Source: Chloroflexota bacterium
GTDB lineage: Bacteria > Chloroflexota > UBA11872 > VXOZ01
Assembly: GCA_022824225.1 (NCBI GenBank)
Contig: JAJEAH010000034.1
Span: forward strand, 44,260-108,259
Direction: 5' to 3'
Length of the DNA: 64,000 nt
Positions 8,024 through 16,749 of this stretch are shown in pieces (the stretch's first letter is position 1; each line of letters begins with the position of its first letter). The translations under genes and the position numbers were made by a program. The notes beneath the pieces were generated by a model. The model did not search any database. It had not been told where the DNA came from and saw only the letters and a list, made by a program, of their open reading frames with translations.

Positions 8024-9439
8024 ATGGCCATACGCTCGAGCGCTTCCGCTCAATCCAAGCCGCCCGGGCCGCGCGACTACCTGGGCTTAGGCACGCTGCG
8101 CGCCTTCCGCCGCGACGCACTCGGCACGCTGCTGGACCTACGGCATACCTATGGAGACATAGTCTACGCAACGCTGTTCTTCGCCCCAACCTACTTCCTC
8201 TTCCACCCGGACCACGTCGGGCACGTTCTTCAGAAGAATCATCGCAACTACAAGCGCAGCCGCAATAGCGATGCGCTGAAACCAACGCTTGGCAACGGCC
8301 TCTTGACGAATGACGGCGCGTCTTGGCTCAAACAACGCCGCCTCATGCAACCGGCATTTCATCGCAGCCGGGTCGCCCGCTTTGGCGAGACCATGACGCA
8401 CGAATCGCACAAGCTGGTGGCGGGGTGGCGCGACCACGCGTCTCAGGGAACGCCCATAAACGTGAGCAGCGAAATGATGCGGTTGACTCTCAATATCGTG
8501 AGCCGGACCATGTTCGGCGCCACCGTGGGGCAAGACGCAGCGCCGCTTGAATCGGCGGTCACGTTGGTGCAAGAGCAAGCCAGCCGCCGCATCTTCTCCC
8601 CCGTCACCATGCCGGAGTGGGCGCCCTTGCCGGTGGTGCGGCGCACCAAGGCCGCGCGACGCACTATCGAACGGGTCGTAACGCGGATCATCGACGATAG
8701 ACGCCGTTCGGACGCCGCCGACCACGACGACTTACTGTCCATGCTCATGCACGCCAAAGACGCCGATACCGGTGAGTCCATGGACGACGCCCAACTGCGC
8801 GATGAGGTACGCACCATCTTTCTAGCCGGCCACGAGACGACGTCTAACGCGCTCACGTGGACGTGGTACCTGCTCGCCCGCAACCCAACGGCTGCGGCAA
8901 GGTTGCAGGCGGAACTCGACGGTGTATTGGGCGGGCGCATGCCCACCGTTGCCGACCTACCCCAACTCACCTATACGAAGATGGTGGTGGAGGAAGCCAT
9001 GCGTCTGTTGCCGCCGGTCTGGGGCTTGTCTCGCGAAGCTATCGGCGACGACGAAATTGGCGGGTATCGCATACCGGCGGGCAGCACCGTAGCCGTTAGC
9101 CAATACATCACACACCGGCATCCCGCGCTTTGGGAGGACCCCGAGGCCTTCGCTCCGGAGCGCTTCACGCCGGAACGCGCGCGCCGGCGCAACCGCTTCG
9201 CCTATTTTCCTTTTGGCGGCGGGCCGCGTGTCTGTATCGGCAGCACGTTCGCCATGTTCGAAGCCCAACTGGTGCTCGCCACCATCGCGCAGCAATACTC
9301 GCTGGAACTCGTGCCCGATCACCCGGTGGCGCTGGAGCCCCTCATTACGCTCCGCCCAAAATACGGAATGATGATGATCCCCCACTCGCGCGTGCCGGGC
9401 GTTGGACGCTCTGCCGGCCGCGCCCAACGCCCGGCGTAA
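8024..9439 (+). CDS. Cytochrome P450 (copy 1)
   Basis: 471 residues from ATG 8024, chosen because AGGAG lies at 8005-8009 and because the paralogue at 10195 then aligns from its own first residues (KPPGPRDYLGL versus KPPGPRDFLGL). An upstream in-frame ATG at 7937 would add 29 unlike residues. P450 hallmarks: oxygen-binding I-helix FLAGHETTSNALTW, K-helix ExxR in EEAMRLLPP, and heme loop FPFGGGPRVCIG with the thiolate ligand at Cys404. No membrane anchor is apparent, so it is probably soluble and needs separate ferredoxin/reductase partners, none of which are in the window. The overall look is of the CYP110/fatty-acid-hydroxylase-like bacterial group; substrate unknown. Confidence 0.95.
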   Translation: MAIRSSASAQSKPPGPRDYLGLGTLRAFRRDALGTLLDLRHTYGDIVYATLFFAPTYFLFHPDHVGHVLQKNHRNYKRSRNSDALKPTLGNGLLTNDGASWLKQRRLMQPAFHRSRVARFGETMTHESHKLVAGWRDHASQGTPINVSSEMMRLTLNIVSRTMFGATVGQDAAPLESAVTLVQEQASRRIFSPVTMPEWAPLPVVRRTKAARRTIERVVTRIIDDRRRSDAADHDDLLSMLMHAKDADTGESMDDAQLRDEVRTIFLAGHETTSNALTWTWYLLARNPTAAARLQAELDGVLGGRMPTVADLPQLTYTKMVVEEAMRLLPPVWGLSREAIGDDEIGGYRIPAGSTVAVSQYITHRHPALWEDPEAFAPERFTPERARRRNRFAYFPFGGGPRVCIGSTFAMFEAQLVLATIAQQYSLELVPDHPVALEPLITLRPKYGMMMIPHSRVPGVGRSAGRAQRPA

Positions 9440-9454
9440 CCGCGCCAGACCCGT

Positions 9455-10105
9455 ATGGCAGCGTTAGAATCGTTCCTCCTCGTATTCGCCGCATCGTTCT
9501 CCATCGGCCTTTCCGGCGCCATGTCGCCCGGCCCGCTGACGGTCTTCGTCATGGGACAGAGCGCCCGGCACGGCATTAAGGCCGGCCCGCTGGCGTCGCT
9601 GGGTCACGGCCTGCTGGAAGTGGCGCTTGTGATTCTCTTGTGGCTCGGCCTGGCCCGGGTGTTTCAGTGGGAACCGGCCCTCGGCGCCATTGGCGTGATC
9701 GGCGGCCTGGTGATGATCTGGATGGGCTGGCAAATCGTAAACGGGGTGCGGCGCACGGGCGCGAGTCTGGACACGTCGATAACCGAGCGCGGCACGAACA
9801 ACCCCCTGGTCGGTGGGGCCGTGCTCAGCCTCGCGAACCCCTATTGGTCGTTCTGGTGGGCCACCGTAGGCATTTCCACCATGACAACCCTGGCGCTGCC
9901 CCGGGGCGTAGTCGGCCTTGCCGCCTTCACGAGCGGCCACGTGGCCAGCGACTTCTTCTGGTTCACGTTGGTTGCCATCGTTTTCGCCACCGGAAGACGC
10001 TTCATCACAGACCGCGTGTACCAACTCACGCTCTACCTCTTTGGCATCCTGCTGGCGCTCTTCGGCCTGTATTTCATCTGGCAAGGCGTGACCATACTCC
10101 TCTAG
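9455..10105 (+). CDS. LysE-family translocator
   Basis: 216 residues with about six hydrophobic segments. The N-terminus has the family signature SGAMSPGPLTVFVMGQSARHG, followed by GHGLLEVALVILLW; LysE/RhtB proteins export basic or neutral amino acids and related small metabolites. ANPYWSFWWATVG in the middle matches the conserved second repeat. It begins 15 bases after the first P450 stop and sits between two P450 paralogues, so it may belong to the same transcript and export a product (inference). Confidence 0.9.
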   Translation: MAALESFLLVFAASFSIGLSGAMSPGPLTVFVMGQSARHGIKAGPLASLGHGLLEVALVILLWLGLARVFQWEPALGAIGVIGGLVMIWMGWQIVNGVRRTGASLDTSITERGTNNPLVGGAVLSLANPYWSFWWATVGISTMTTLALPRGVVGLAAFTSGHVASDFFWFTLVAIVFATGRRFITDRVYQLTLYLFGILLALFGLYFIWQGVTILL

Positions 10106-10194
10106 GCCCGTCTTGTTCACGAGTCGGCAAGCGCATGTGCTACACTGCCTGCGGTGGCGACCCCAACCGCGGCACGAATGGGAGGAATTAGAGC

Positions 10195-11568
10195 ATGGCA
10201 GCAAATGCGACGGATAGCCGGCTACGCAAGCCGCCCGGCCCACGCGACTTCCTGGGCTTGCGCACCATAGACGCAATGAAGCGCAATCCTCTGGAACTCA
10301 TGCTCGACCTGCATAAGACCCATGGGGAGATCGTCCACCACACGCTGCTCAACGCGCCGGTCTACTTCTTCACCCATCCCGACCACGTCGGACACATCCT
10401 CCAGGATAACCACCGCAACTACCAGCGCGGCCGTGACTACCGAAGGCTGCGGCGGCTGCTCGGCAACGGCTTGGTAACCAATGACGGTGATTCCTGGCTC
10501 AAGCAACGCCGCCTCATGCAGCCGGCTTTCCACCGCCGCCGCATCGCCGGCTTTGGCGAGACCATGGTCCAGGAGACGCAGAAGATGCTGGCGCAATGGG
10601 AAGCGCCGGCATCCAGCGGGAAGCCGCTGGACGTCAGCAGCGAAATGATGCGCGTGACGCTCAATATCGTGGGCCGGGTGATGTTCGGCGCGGCGGTCCA
10701 GGACGACGCCGCGCGGCTCGAGCCCCTCGTCACGATGGCGCAACGGGAGGTCCGCAACCGCCTCTACGCGCTGGTTGACGTGCCGGAGTGGATACCCTTG
10801 CCGGGCAATCGCCGCTCCAAAAACGCCCGGGAGACCATCGACGAGGTGGTAACGCGCATCATCGCGGCGCGCCGCCAATCGGACGCATCCCAAGAGGACG
10901 ATTTGCTCGCCATGCTGTTGGAGGCCAGGGACCCGGAAACCGGCGAGCCAATGGACGACGATCAACTGCGGGACGAGGTGCGCACCATCTTCCTCGCCGG
11001 TCACGAAACGACGGCCAACGCGCTCACGTGGACCTGGTACCTGCTCGCCCAAAATCCCGCCGCCGCCGAGAAACTGCGGGCAGAACTCGACTGGGTCCTG
11101 GATGGACGGCTGCCCACCGTTGCCGACGTGCCCCAACTGCCCTACACGAAGATGGTCGTCGAGGAGTCCATGCGCCTGCTGCCGCCGGTCTGGAGCTTGT
11201 CGCGGGAGGCCATCGCTGATGACGAAATCGGCGGATACCGCATACCCGCGGGCGGCTCCGTCGTCATGAGCCAGTACCTAACGCATCGCCATCCCGACTT
11301 CTGGGATGAGCCCGAGTCCTTCATCCCAGAGCGGTTTTCGCCGGAGCAAGCGAAGGCGCGCCACCGCTTCGCCTACTTTCCTTTTGGCGGCGGGCCGCGC
11401 CTCTGCATCGGCAACAATTTCGCCATGTTGGAAGCGCAACTGTTGCTCGCCGCGTTCGCCCAACGGTATGAGCTCGACCTCGTTCCCGAGCATCCGGTGG
11501 AACTGGAACCCCTTATCACGTTGCGGCCCAAGCACGGCGTCATGATGACGCTGCGTCCACGCGCGTAG
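10195..11568 (+). CDS. Cytochrome P450 (copy 2)
   Basis: 457 residues, clearly paralogous to the P450 at 8024 along its whole length. Motifs: I-helix FLAGHETTANALTW, K-helix EESMRLLPP, heme loop FPFGGGPRLCIG with Cys404 at the identical residue number. GGAGG at about 10180-10185 precedes ATG 10195. Both proteins share GNGLVTNDG-type text and HPDHVGHILQDNHRNY, implying a duplication after which a LysE gene lies between the copies. Likely soluble, needing external redox partners. Differences lie mainly in the B-C and F-G regions, which would set substrate range. Confidence 0.95.
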   Translation: MAANATDSRLRKPPGPRDFLGLRTIDAMKRNPLELMLDLHKTHGEIVHHTLLNAPVYFFTHPDHVGHILQDNHRNYQRGRDYRRLRRLLGNGLVTNDGDSWLKQRRLMQPAFHRRRIAGFGETMVQETQKMLAQWEAPASSGKPLDVSSEMMRVTLNIVGRVMFGAAVQDDAARLEPLVTMAQREVRNRLYALVDVPEWIPLPGNRRSKNARETIDEVVTRIIAARRQSDASQEDDLLAMLLEARDPETGEPMDDDQLRDEVRTIFLAGHETTANALTWTWYLLAQNPAAAEKLRAELDWVLDGRLPTVADVPQLPYTKMVVEESMRLLPPVWSLSREAIADDEIGGYRIPAGGSVVMSQYLTHRHPDFWDEPESFIPERFSPEQAKARHRFAYFPFGGGPRLCIGNNFAMLEAQLLLAAFAQRYELDLVPEHPVELEPLITLRPKHGVMMTLRPRA

Positions 11569-11833
11569 TCCCTGTACGTCTCGAGCTTGAAGATGATCGA
11601 GCGGGACGGCGCTTCACCAACGTGACGTGACCCCGTTCGTTCTGAGCCTGTCGAAGAATGAAATGGGTCTCTACTCGAGCGGCTCGACCACCGCGTTGCC
11701 AGCCTCGCCAAGCGTCTTAGCCCCTCCCCCGCAGCTTACGCCGGTCGTATCGCTGCGATATAATTGAAGGGCAACGCTCCCGCCGCGTCGAGCGTTGCGG
11801 GAACAGCTTTGCACGCTTGCCTTGAGCCGCCCT
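11569..11833. other. Intergenic region with a repeat word and the tRNA promoter
   Basis: 265 bases. GTTCGTTCTGAGCCTGTCG followed by AAGAATG at 11632-11660 is a single copy of the same word that forms the tandem array at 53614. A consensus -10 box is listed separately. Confidence 0.5.
11759..11764 (+). promoter_or_regulatory. Consensus -10 box upstream of tRNA-Arg
   Basis: TATAAT, 70 bases before the tRNA. The -35 region (TTACGC, 17 bases upstream) is weak. Confidence 0.45.
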
Positions 11834-11906
11834 GCCCCCGTAGCTCAGTGGACAGAGCAACTGCCTTCTAAGTAGTTGGTCGGGTGTTCGAATCACCCCG
11901 GGGGCG
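11834..11906 (+). tRNA. tRNA-Arg (anticodon UCU)
   Basis: A full cloverleaf folds by eye: acceptor GCCCCCG/CGGGGGC, D-arm GCTC...GAGC, anticodon stem ACTGC/GTAGT (one G-U) with loop CTTCTAA (anticodon TCT), variable TGGTC, T-arm GGGTG-TTCGAAT-CACCC, discriminator G. CCA is not encoded (the next bases are CCG). It reads AGA codons, which are rare in this GC-rich window. Confidence 0.95.
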
Positions 11907-12366
11907 CCGTCGCTTCCCCACCACGCTCACGGGCAGATGCAACCTCGCGGGCTGAGAACTCCGCCGCGCACACCTAGCCGGACACACGGCCGTCTTGCCG
12001 TGAATGGAAACACCGGCTACGGCAGCCAAGTGTGCGGGATTTCTGCCGGCGCCAAACGTCGGTTCGGCGAGACAGAAAGGCCCACAGGGACACGCGAGCG
12101 GGGACACTGTGGCGGGTTTGACGATGAGACCCGCCGCCGGGCCGCCCCGCCCGACCGTTCACCTATCGTCAAAGCTCGCATCCCGCCCGGAACGCCGATG
12201 CCCTATACCGGACGGATTTGTGCGTATAGGCGGGCTGTCGCGGCTGCCCATCGACTGAGATCAGAGCCTGCGCCGCACGCCGATGCCATACACCGCGTTG
12301 TACGCGCGCAGAAGGGCAAGCGGTTTCTCTTGGCGAACCGGCTTCCGCGCGTGCCTTTGCTCTCTT
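11907..12366. other. Gap between tRNA-Arg and dinB
   Basis: 460 bases. ORFs in several frames are compositional shadows without family features; I see no gene or clear RNA here. Confidence 0.5.
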
Positions 12367-13545
12367 TCACTGAGGCGAGACACAGGGGTGGGCGACCAGC
12401 GAGCCGCGCACTACCGCCGCCTTCCCAAACTTATGTCGAATAGCGTCTACGGCTTGGTCGCGCCGGCTGAGCCGGTCTTCCGGCTCGGTCCACAGCGGCA
12501 GTTGGCCGCTCTTTGCCGGGACCAAGTCGTGCACACCCGCCCCCACCAGACGATAGCCCTGCGAATTGAGCCGGATCTTCAGGAGAAGCGACTTCGCGGC
12601 GGTGTAGATGACGTCAGTTGCGTCGGTTGGTCGGGCCAGGGTCGTCTGCCGGGTGAGCGTGGTAAAGTCGGCGGCGCGCAACTTGAGCGACACGGTGCGC
12701 CCGCGGCGGCCTTTGGCGCGCAAGCGCCTGCCGACATCCTCGGCCAGGGCCAGAAGCGCGCGGCACAGCGTCGCGGCGTCGTACACCGTGCGGGGAAACG
12801 TGGACTCATTGCTCACGCTTTTCACGGACCGGCCCGGCGTTACCCGCCGGGCGTCGCGGCCGTTCGCCAGATGATGGGCATAGAGTCCCCAGGCGCCAAA
12901 CGCGCGATGCAGGGCCTCACGAGAGTAGGCGGCTAGCTGACCAATGGTGCCAATGCCGTAGGCGCGCAAGCGCGCCTCGGTCTGCGGCCCCACGCCCCAC
13001 AGATCGCCGATTGGCAACGGCGCCAAGAATTGCCGTTCGCCGCCCTGGGGTACCACCACCAGCCCATCCGGCTTGCCGGTGTTCGTTGCCATCTTCGCCA
13101 CGAGTTTGGAATTCGCGATGCCGATGGAGATTGCCAGCCCACACTCGTCCCTGACGCGCGCACGGATTTCGTGCGCCACCGCCACCGGCCCGCCCTTCCA
13201 CCGCTCCAGGCCCGTGGCATCCAGAAACGCCTCGTCAATGGAAATGGCCTCCACCGTGGGTGAATACGCACGCAAGATACGCATGACCCGCGCTGATTCA
13301 GCCTGGTACTTCCTGAAATTGCCCCGCACGAATACGCCGTGGGGGCACAAACGCCGCGCCCGCGCACCGGGCATCGCGGCATGGACGCCGAACTGCCGGG
13401 CCTCATAGGACGCGGCGGTGACCACGCCGCGCCCCCCGGCGCCGCCGACCATCACCGGCTTGCCGCGCAGTTCGGGATTGTCCCGCTGCTCAACGGCGGC
13501 GAAGAAGGCGTCCAGATCGGCGTGGATGATCCATCGTGGGGCCAT
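12367..13545 (-). CDS. dinB: DNA polymerase IV (Y-family, translesion)
   Basis: 392 residues. The N-terminus has the Y-family motif IIHADLDAFFAAVEQRDNPEL with the first catalytic aspartates, then KPVMVGG and AASYEARQFGV. The second catalytic acidic cluster is in SIDEAFLDATGLE. The thumb helix-hairpin-helix (PIGDLWGVGPQTEARLRAYG) and little-finger region (SVSNESTFPRTV) follow. DinB copies damaged DNA with low fidelity. It starts at ATG 13545. No SOS (LexA) box was recognised upstream. The C-terminus lacks an obvious clamp-binding QLxLF peptide, though QLPLWTEPEDR at about residue 355 could serve. Confidence 0.95.
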   Translation of the reverse strand: MAPRWIIHADLDAFFAAVEQRDNPELRGKPVMVGGAGGRGVVTAASYEARQFGVHAAMPGARARRLCPHGVFVRGNFRKYQAESARVMRILRAYSPTVEAISIDEAFLDATGLERWKGGPVAVAHEIRARVRDECGLAISIGIANSKLVAKMATNTGKPDGLVVVPQGGERQFLAPLPIGDLWGVGPQTEARLRAYGIGTIGQLAAYSREALHRAFGAWGLYAHHLANGRDARRVTPGRSVKSVSNESTFPRTVYDAATLCRALLALAEDVGRRLRAKGRRGRTVSLKLRAADFTTLTRQTTLARPTDATDVIYTAAKSLLLKIRLNSQGYRLVGAGVHDLVPAKSGQLPLWTEPEDRLSRRDQAVDAIRHKFGKAAVVRGSLVAHPCVSPQ

Positions 13546-14123
13546 TGCGTATTACGTCGTCTCTGTCTCGGTGTGTGCCAGCCGCTTGCCACCCGTTTCC
13601 AGTGAGCGGCTTCACGTAGTAGTATTCCGCGCACATTGCTTAACGCAACAGGGGCACAGTGCAGTAGTCCCAACTCCCGCTCTACCCCTGCCAGTAGGGG
13701 CACGACATGTCGTGCCCCTACTGGCGCGTGACAGGACCGGTAACGCAGGTCTGCAACCTGCGTCTGCTGTGGGGCCCCGTTCATGCCCGCCATCTCTCCG
13801 ACGCGGCAGCGTTGGCCCGTGCTTCCTGCGTTCCTTACCCCGGCGGGGGACAAGCCCCCGCGCTACCTCAGTGCGACAGCATCAGGCACTTGCACCCGCG
13901 CTACTGTGGGACGGCAGCGTTGGCCCCTCAATCCTGCATTCCCTACTCCGGCGGGGGACAAGCCCCCGCGCTACTGTGGGACGACAGCGTTGAGCCCCTC
14001 CGCAGCCCCAAATGCCTTCCTGACTGAAAACGGTTACACTGGGATTCGCTGCCCGCGGTGAGGCCACTGCTACCAGCGGGAACACGGTGCGAATCGCTGA
14101 ACACAGGAGCAGACGCAGCAAAA
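13546..14123. repeat. Repeat-filled intergenic region
   Basis: 578 bases between dinB and the NHL gene. It contains a 36-base perfect palindrome (13690-13725), a GCAGGTCTGCAACCTGC word (about 13744-13760), and an imperfect 108-base tandem duplication (13797-13870, 13905-13978, with a partial third copy from 13985). Each unit carries GGCAGCGTTGGCCC followed by a hairpin word, GCGGGGG-ACAAG-CCCCCGC. No gene is supported. Confidence 0.75.
13690..13725. repeat. 36-bp perfect palindrome (REP-like, copy 1)
   Basis: The half-site is GCCAGTAGGGGCACGACA followed by its exact reverse complement. The central 26 bases, TAGGGGCACGACA and its complement, are identical to the palindrome at 18469-18506. Confidence 0.9.
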
Positions 14124-15080
14124 ATGGTTACCTTGGGCGAAGGAAAGCACACATACGCCACAACCGGAGCAAACTGGGGCGATCTGCCGGCAGGCGCGGT
14201 CTACAAGGAAGCTACGTCAGTAGCCGTTGACTCCCAGGACAACGTGTACGTCTTCAACCGGGGCACGCACCCCATGGTGGTGTATGACTCCGCGGGCAGC
14301 CTGCTCCGCACGTGGGGTCACGGCGTTTTCGATACGCCCCACGGCGTAGCCGTGGGACCGGACGACGCCGTCTATTGCATCGACAGCGGCGACCATACCG
14401 TGCGCAAGTTTACGCCGGAGGGCGAATTGCTCATGACGCTGGGCACGGCCGGGGAAGCGCCGCCGCCAATGAGCGGCGAGCCGTTCAACCGCCCGACCAC
14501 CGTAGCGTTTGCCCCGAACTCGGATGGCTTCTACGTGGCCGACGGCTACAGCAACGCGCACGTGCACAAGTTCTCGGGCGCTGGCGAACTGCTGCACTCC
14601 TGGGGCGCGTCCGGCACCCAGCCGGGACACTTCAGCATCGTGCACGATATTGCGGTGGATGCCAACGGGCGCGTGTACATTGCCGACCGGGAGAACCACC
14701 GCGTGCAGATCTTCGGGGCGGACGGCGCGTACATAGACCAGTGGGTGAATCTCTCCAAGGCCGCGTGCGTGGCTGTGGACCCGCGCGGTGAAGACCTCGT
14801 TTACGTTGGCGAGTATTTCGGCGGCATTGATTCGAATGCGATGGGCAGGGACCTCGGCCCGCGTGTGTCCATCCTGGATACTGCCGGCAACGTGCTGGCC
14901 CGCCTGGGCAGGGAATCGTACGGCGACGCGCCGGGCCGTTTCTACTCGCCCCACAGCCTCGCCGTCGACTCGAATGGCGACATCTACGTCGCCGAGGTCT
15001 CATGGAGCGAGTACGGCAGCAAGCTCGAGCCGCCGCGCGAACTGCGGTCGCTGCAGAAGCTCATCCACCAGCCGGCGTGA
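14124..15080 (+). CDS. NHL-repeat six-bladed beta-propeller protein
   Basis: 318 residues from ATG 14124, preceded by AGGAG at 14105-14109; an upstream ATG at 14058 lacks a ribosome site. Repeated blade motifs of the form SVAVDSQDNVYVFNRG, GVAVGPDDAVYCIDSG, DIAVDANGRVYIADREN and SLAVDSNGDIYVAEV mark an NHL propeller related to the lyase part of peptidyl-alpha-hydroxyglycine amidating enzyme. No signal peptide is seen. Such proteins are annotated as SMP-30/gluconolactonase-like or NHL proteins and often sit in sugar or peptide catabolic loci; here it converges with a carbohydrate-binding protein. Catalytic activity is unproven. Confidence 0.85.
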   Translation: MVTLGEGKHTYATTGANWGDLPAGAVYKEATSVAVDSQDNVYVFNRGTHPMVVYDSAGSLLRTWGHGVFDTPHGVAVGPDDAVYCIDSGDHTVRKFTPEGELLMTLGTAGEAPPPMSGEPFNRPTTVAFAPNSDGFYVADGYSNAHVHKFSGAGELLHSWGASGTQPGHFSIVHDIAVDANGRVYIADRENHRVQIFGADGAYIDQWVNLSKAACVAVDPRGEDLVYVGEYFGGIDSNAMGRDLGPRVSILDTAGNVLARLGRESYGDAPGRFYSPHSLAVDSNGDIYVAEVSWSEYGSKLEPPRELRSLQKLIHQPA

Positions 15081-15135
15081 CGCGCGTTTGGCGCGGGAGA
15101 GCAGCCGCGAGATCGACTGCAATGCGGTTAAACAA

Positions 15136-15168
15136 GGAGCGGACAGACCAGCATAGTCTGCCCGCTCC
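15136..15168. terminator. Hairpin between convergent genes
   Basis: GGAGCGGACAGAC pairs with GTCTGCCCGCTCC (13 positions, one mismatch) around a 7-base loop. It lies between the NHL gene (+) and the binding protein (-) and may serve both. There is no long T-run. Confidence 0.55.
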
Positions 15169-15224
15169 CATGTATTCGACTACACCGCATGCCGGTCTAG
15201 CCGTTGCGAATGCGAAATCGCAAT

Positions 15225-16655
15225 CTAGCCGCTGCCGGCTTGATCGATGAGTGCATTCAACTGGTCTTGAATCTGCTTCAAGCCCTCGGCAACGCCGATC
15301 TCATTGTCAAAGATCGGGTTCATGCTGGGATTAATGCCCTCACGGATCATCTGCTGCCAGGTCACGACGTCGTGGGTCGGGAGCGCGATTGTCGCACGCA
15401 GCGAGTCCTCGAGCTGAGCCCGCGACGGCGGCGGACCGGACTTCTCAGTGCTCGTGTAATACTCCAGCGCGGAGTCCAGCCTGGCCGGGACCTCGTTGAA
15501 GAGTTCCACGATGCGGTCCTGCACCGGCTTGGTGAGCGAGTGGGCCAGCCACTGCCACGCGGCGTCCGGTACCTCGGTCTGCGGGTTCATCACGGTACCG
15601 CGGAAGTTACTGTTGTTGCCCGTCTGCCCGGTGGTGGGCGCTTTCGGCAGGAAAGTAACGTCCCAATCGAGATCGGGCTGGTCCTTGTACCGGTTGAAAT
15701 ACCAGTCGCCTGCTGAAAAGATCGAAACCAAACCCGACACCATCAGCGCGGATGGATGGAGGCCGCCTTCTCGCATGGCCGTGTATTCTTCTCGGGTAGG
15801 CGCAACCCTGTGCTTCTGCACCATGTCCACGCAGAACTGCACCGCGTCGATAGCCTCGGGGGAGGCAATCACACACCGCGAACGGTCCTCGTTCAACACG
15901 CTGCCGCCGTTCATCTGAATCCAATTGCCCCAGCCGGTCTCAATACCGTGCAGGTGGCCTTGGCCGAAACGGGTGATATTCTCACCGTCGCGCATGGTGA
16001 GCTTTTCGCCGTACTCCTGCATCGCGTTCCAGTCCCAGCCGTCGCCAAGCTCGGCCGGCGGCGTGAGGCCGGCGGCCACCACGTGCTCCACGTTGTACTG
16101 CGTGTTGCTCGTGCTATAGTTCCACGGCGTGCCGGACGCATGACCGTCGGTGGAGTACCAATCGACAAATGACGGCAGCGCCGCCCCAAGGTCTTCCGTG
16201 GCCTGCTGGTCGGTGGCAAAGTACTGCGAAAGGTCGCCAACCACACGACCGCCCGTAATCCACGACTTGATATTCACACCATTCATCAGGAAGATGTCGG
16301 GGCCGGTCTGGGCCGCGATGGCGGCAAGGACCGAGTCCCAGTAGCCGGACGGCTGCTCAACCGTAAGCGCGACTTCTTCCTGCATCTCATTGTACTCTGC
16401 GACGAGGGTCTCAAAGCCCGGTACGTACGTGGTACCCCACTGCCAGAGGAGCACGGGCACCTCACCCTCGGCCATGGCTTCACTGGCTTCTCCCTCGGCA
16501 GGGGCTTCAGCTTCCGCCATCTCCCCGCCATCGTCCGATGAGCCGGCCTGCATGCCGCACGCCGCCAACAGCGTTCCGGCGCCGGCGAGAGCGGCGCCAC
16601 CGAGGAATGTCCGGCGGCTCACACCATACGCTCGAATCAGTTTCTCGTCAGCCAT
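15225..16655 (-). CDS. ABC extracellular solute-binding protein, family 1 (Tat lipoprotein), SBP1
   Basis: 476 residues from ATG 16655, where AAGGAGGT lies at 16662-16671; a longer frame reaching 16718 lacks this. The signal is a Tat lipoprotein type: SRRTFLGGAA with arginines 14-15, hydrophobic AGAGTLLAAC, lipidated Cys33, then an acidic Glu/Ala linker. The mature part has carbohydrate-binding-protein features: VPVLLWQWGTTYVPGFETLV, SGYWDSVLAAIAAQTGPDIF, WDWNAMQEYGEKL. It presumably captures a sugar for an ABC importer, but no permease is encoded nearby. It lies downstream of two Gfo/Idh dehydrogenases yet has its own predicted promoter. Confidence 0.92.
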   Translation of the reverse strand: MADEKLIRAYGVSRRTFLGGAALAGAGTLLAACGMQAGSSDDGGEMAEAEAPAEGEASEAMAEGEVPVLLWQWGTTYVPGFETLVAEYNEMQEEVALTVEQPSGYWDSVLAAIAAQTGPDIFLMNGVNIKSWITGGRVVGDLSQYFATDQQATEDLGAALPSFVDWYSTDGHASGTPWNYSTSNTQYNVEHVVAAGLTPPAELGDGWDWNAMQEYGEKLTMRDGENITRFGQGHLHGIETGWGNWIQMNGGSVLNEDRSRCVIASPEAIDAVQFCVDMVQKHRVAPTREEYTAMREGGLHPSALMVSGLVSIFSAGDWYFNRYKDQPDLDWDVTFLPKAPTTGQTGNNSNFRGTVMNPQTEVPDAAWQWLAHSLTKPVQDRIVELFNEVPARLDSALEYYTSTEKSGPPPSRAQLEDSLRATIALPTHDVVTWQQMIREGINPSMNPIFDNEIGVAEGLKQIQDQLNALIDQAGSG

Positions 16656-16692
16656 CTCCAAGACCTCCTTGGTGAGATAGCACCACCATATA

Positions 16693-16711
16693 GACCGCAC
16701 ACACTGCGGTC
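16693..16711. promoter_or_regulatory. Palindrome at predicted transcript start of SBP1
   Basis: GACCGCA-CACAC-TGCGGTC, a 7-bp inverted repeat, lies just downstream of the predicted -10 box (minus strand). It could be an operator or a 5' stem-loop in the mRNA. Confidence 0.5.
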
Positions 16712-16720
16712 GCTGCATGC

Positions 16721-16749
16721 AGGATAACTAGACCTTCCTATAACGTCAA
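16721..16749 (-). promoter_or_regulatory. Promoter of SBP1
   Basis: On the minus strand: TTGACG (16744-16749), a 17-base spacer, TATCCT (16721-16726). The spacing is ideal; transcription would start near 16713, about 58 bases before the start codon. Confidence 0.65.

Noticed and set aside
11868..12107. 79-residue minus-strand ORF overlapping the tRNA
   Set aside because: It reads through the tRNA's complement, a common artefact.
12283..12936. Plus-strand ORF opposite dinB
   Set aside because: Shadow of dinB with arginine/proline-rich composition.
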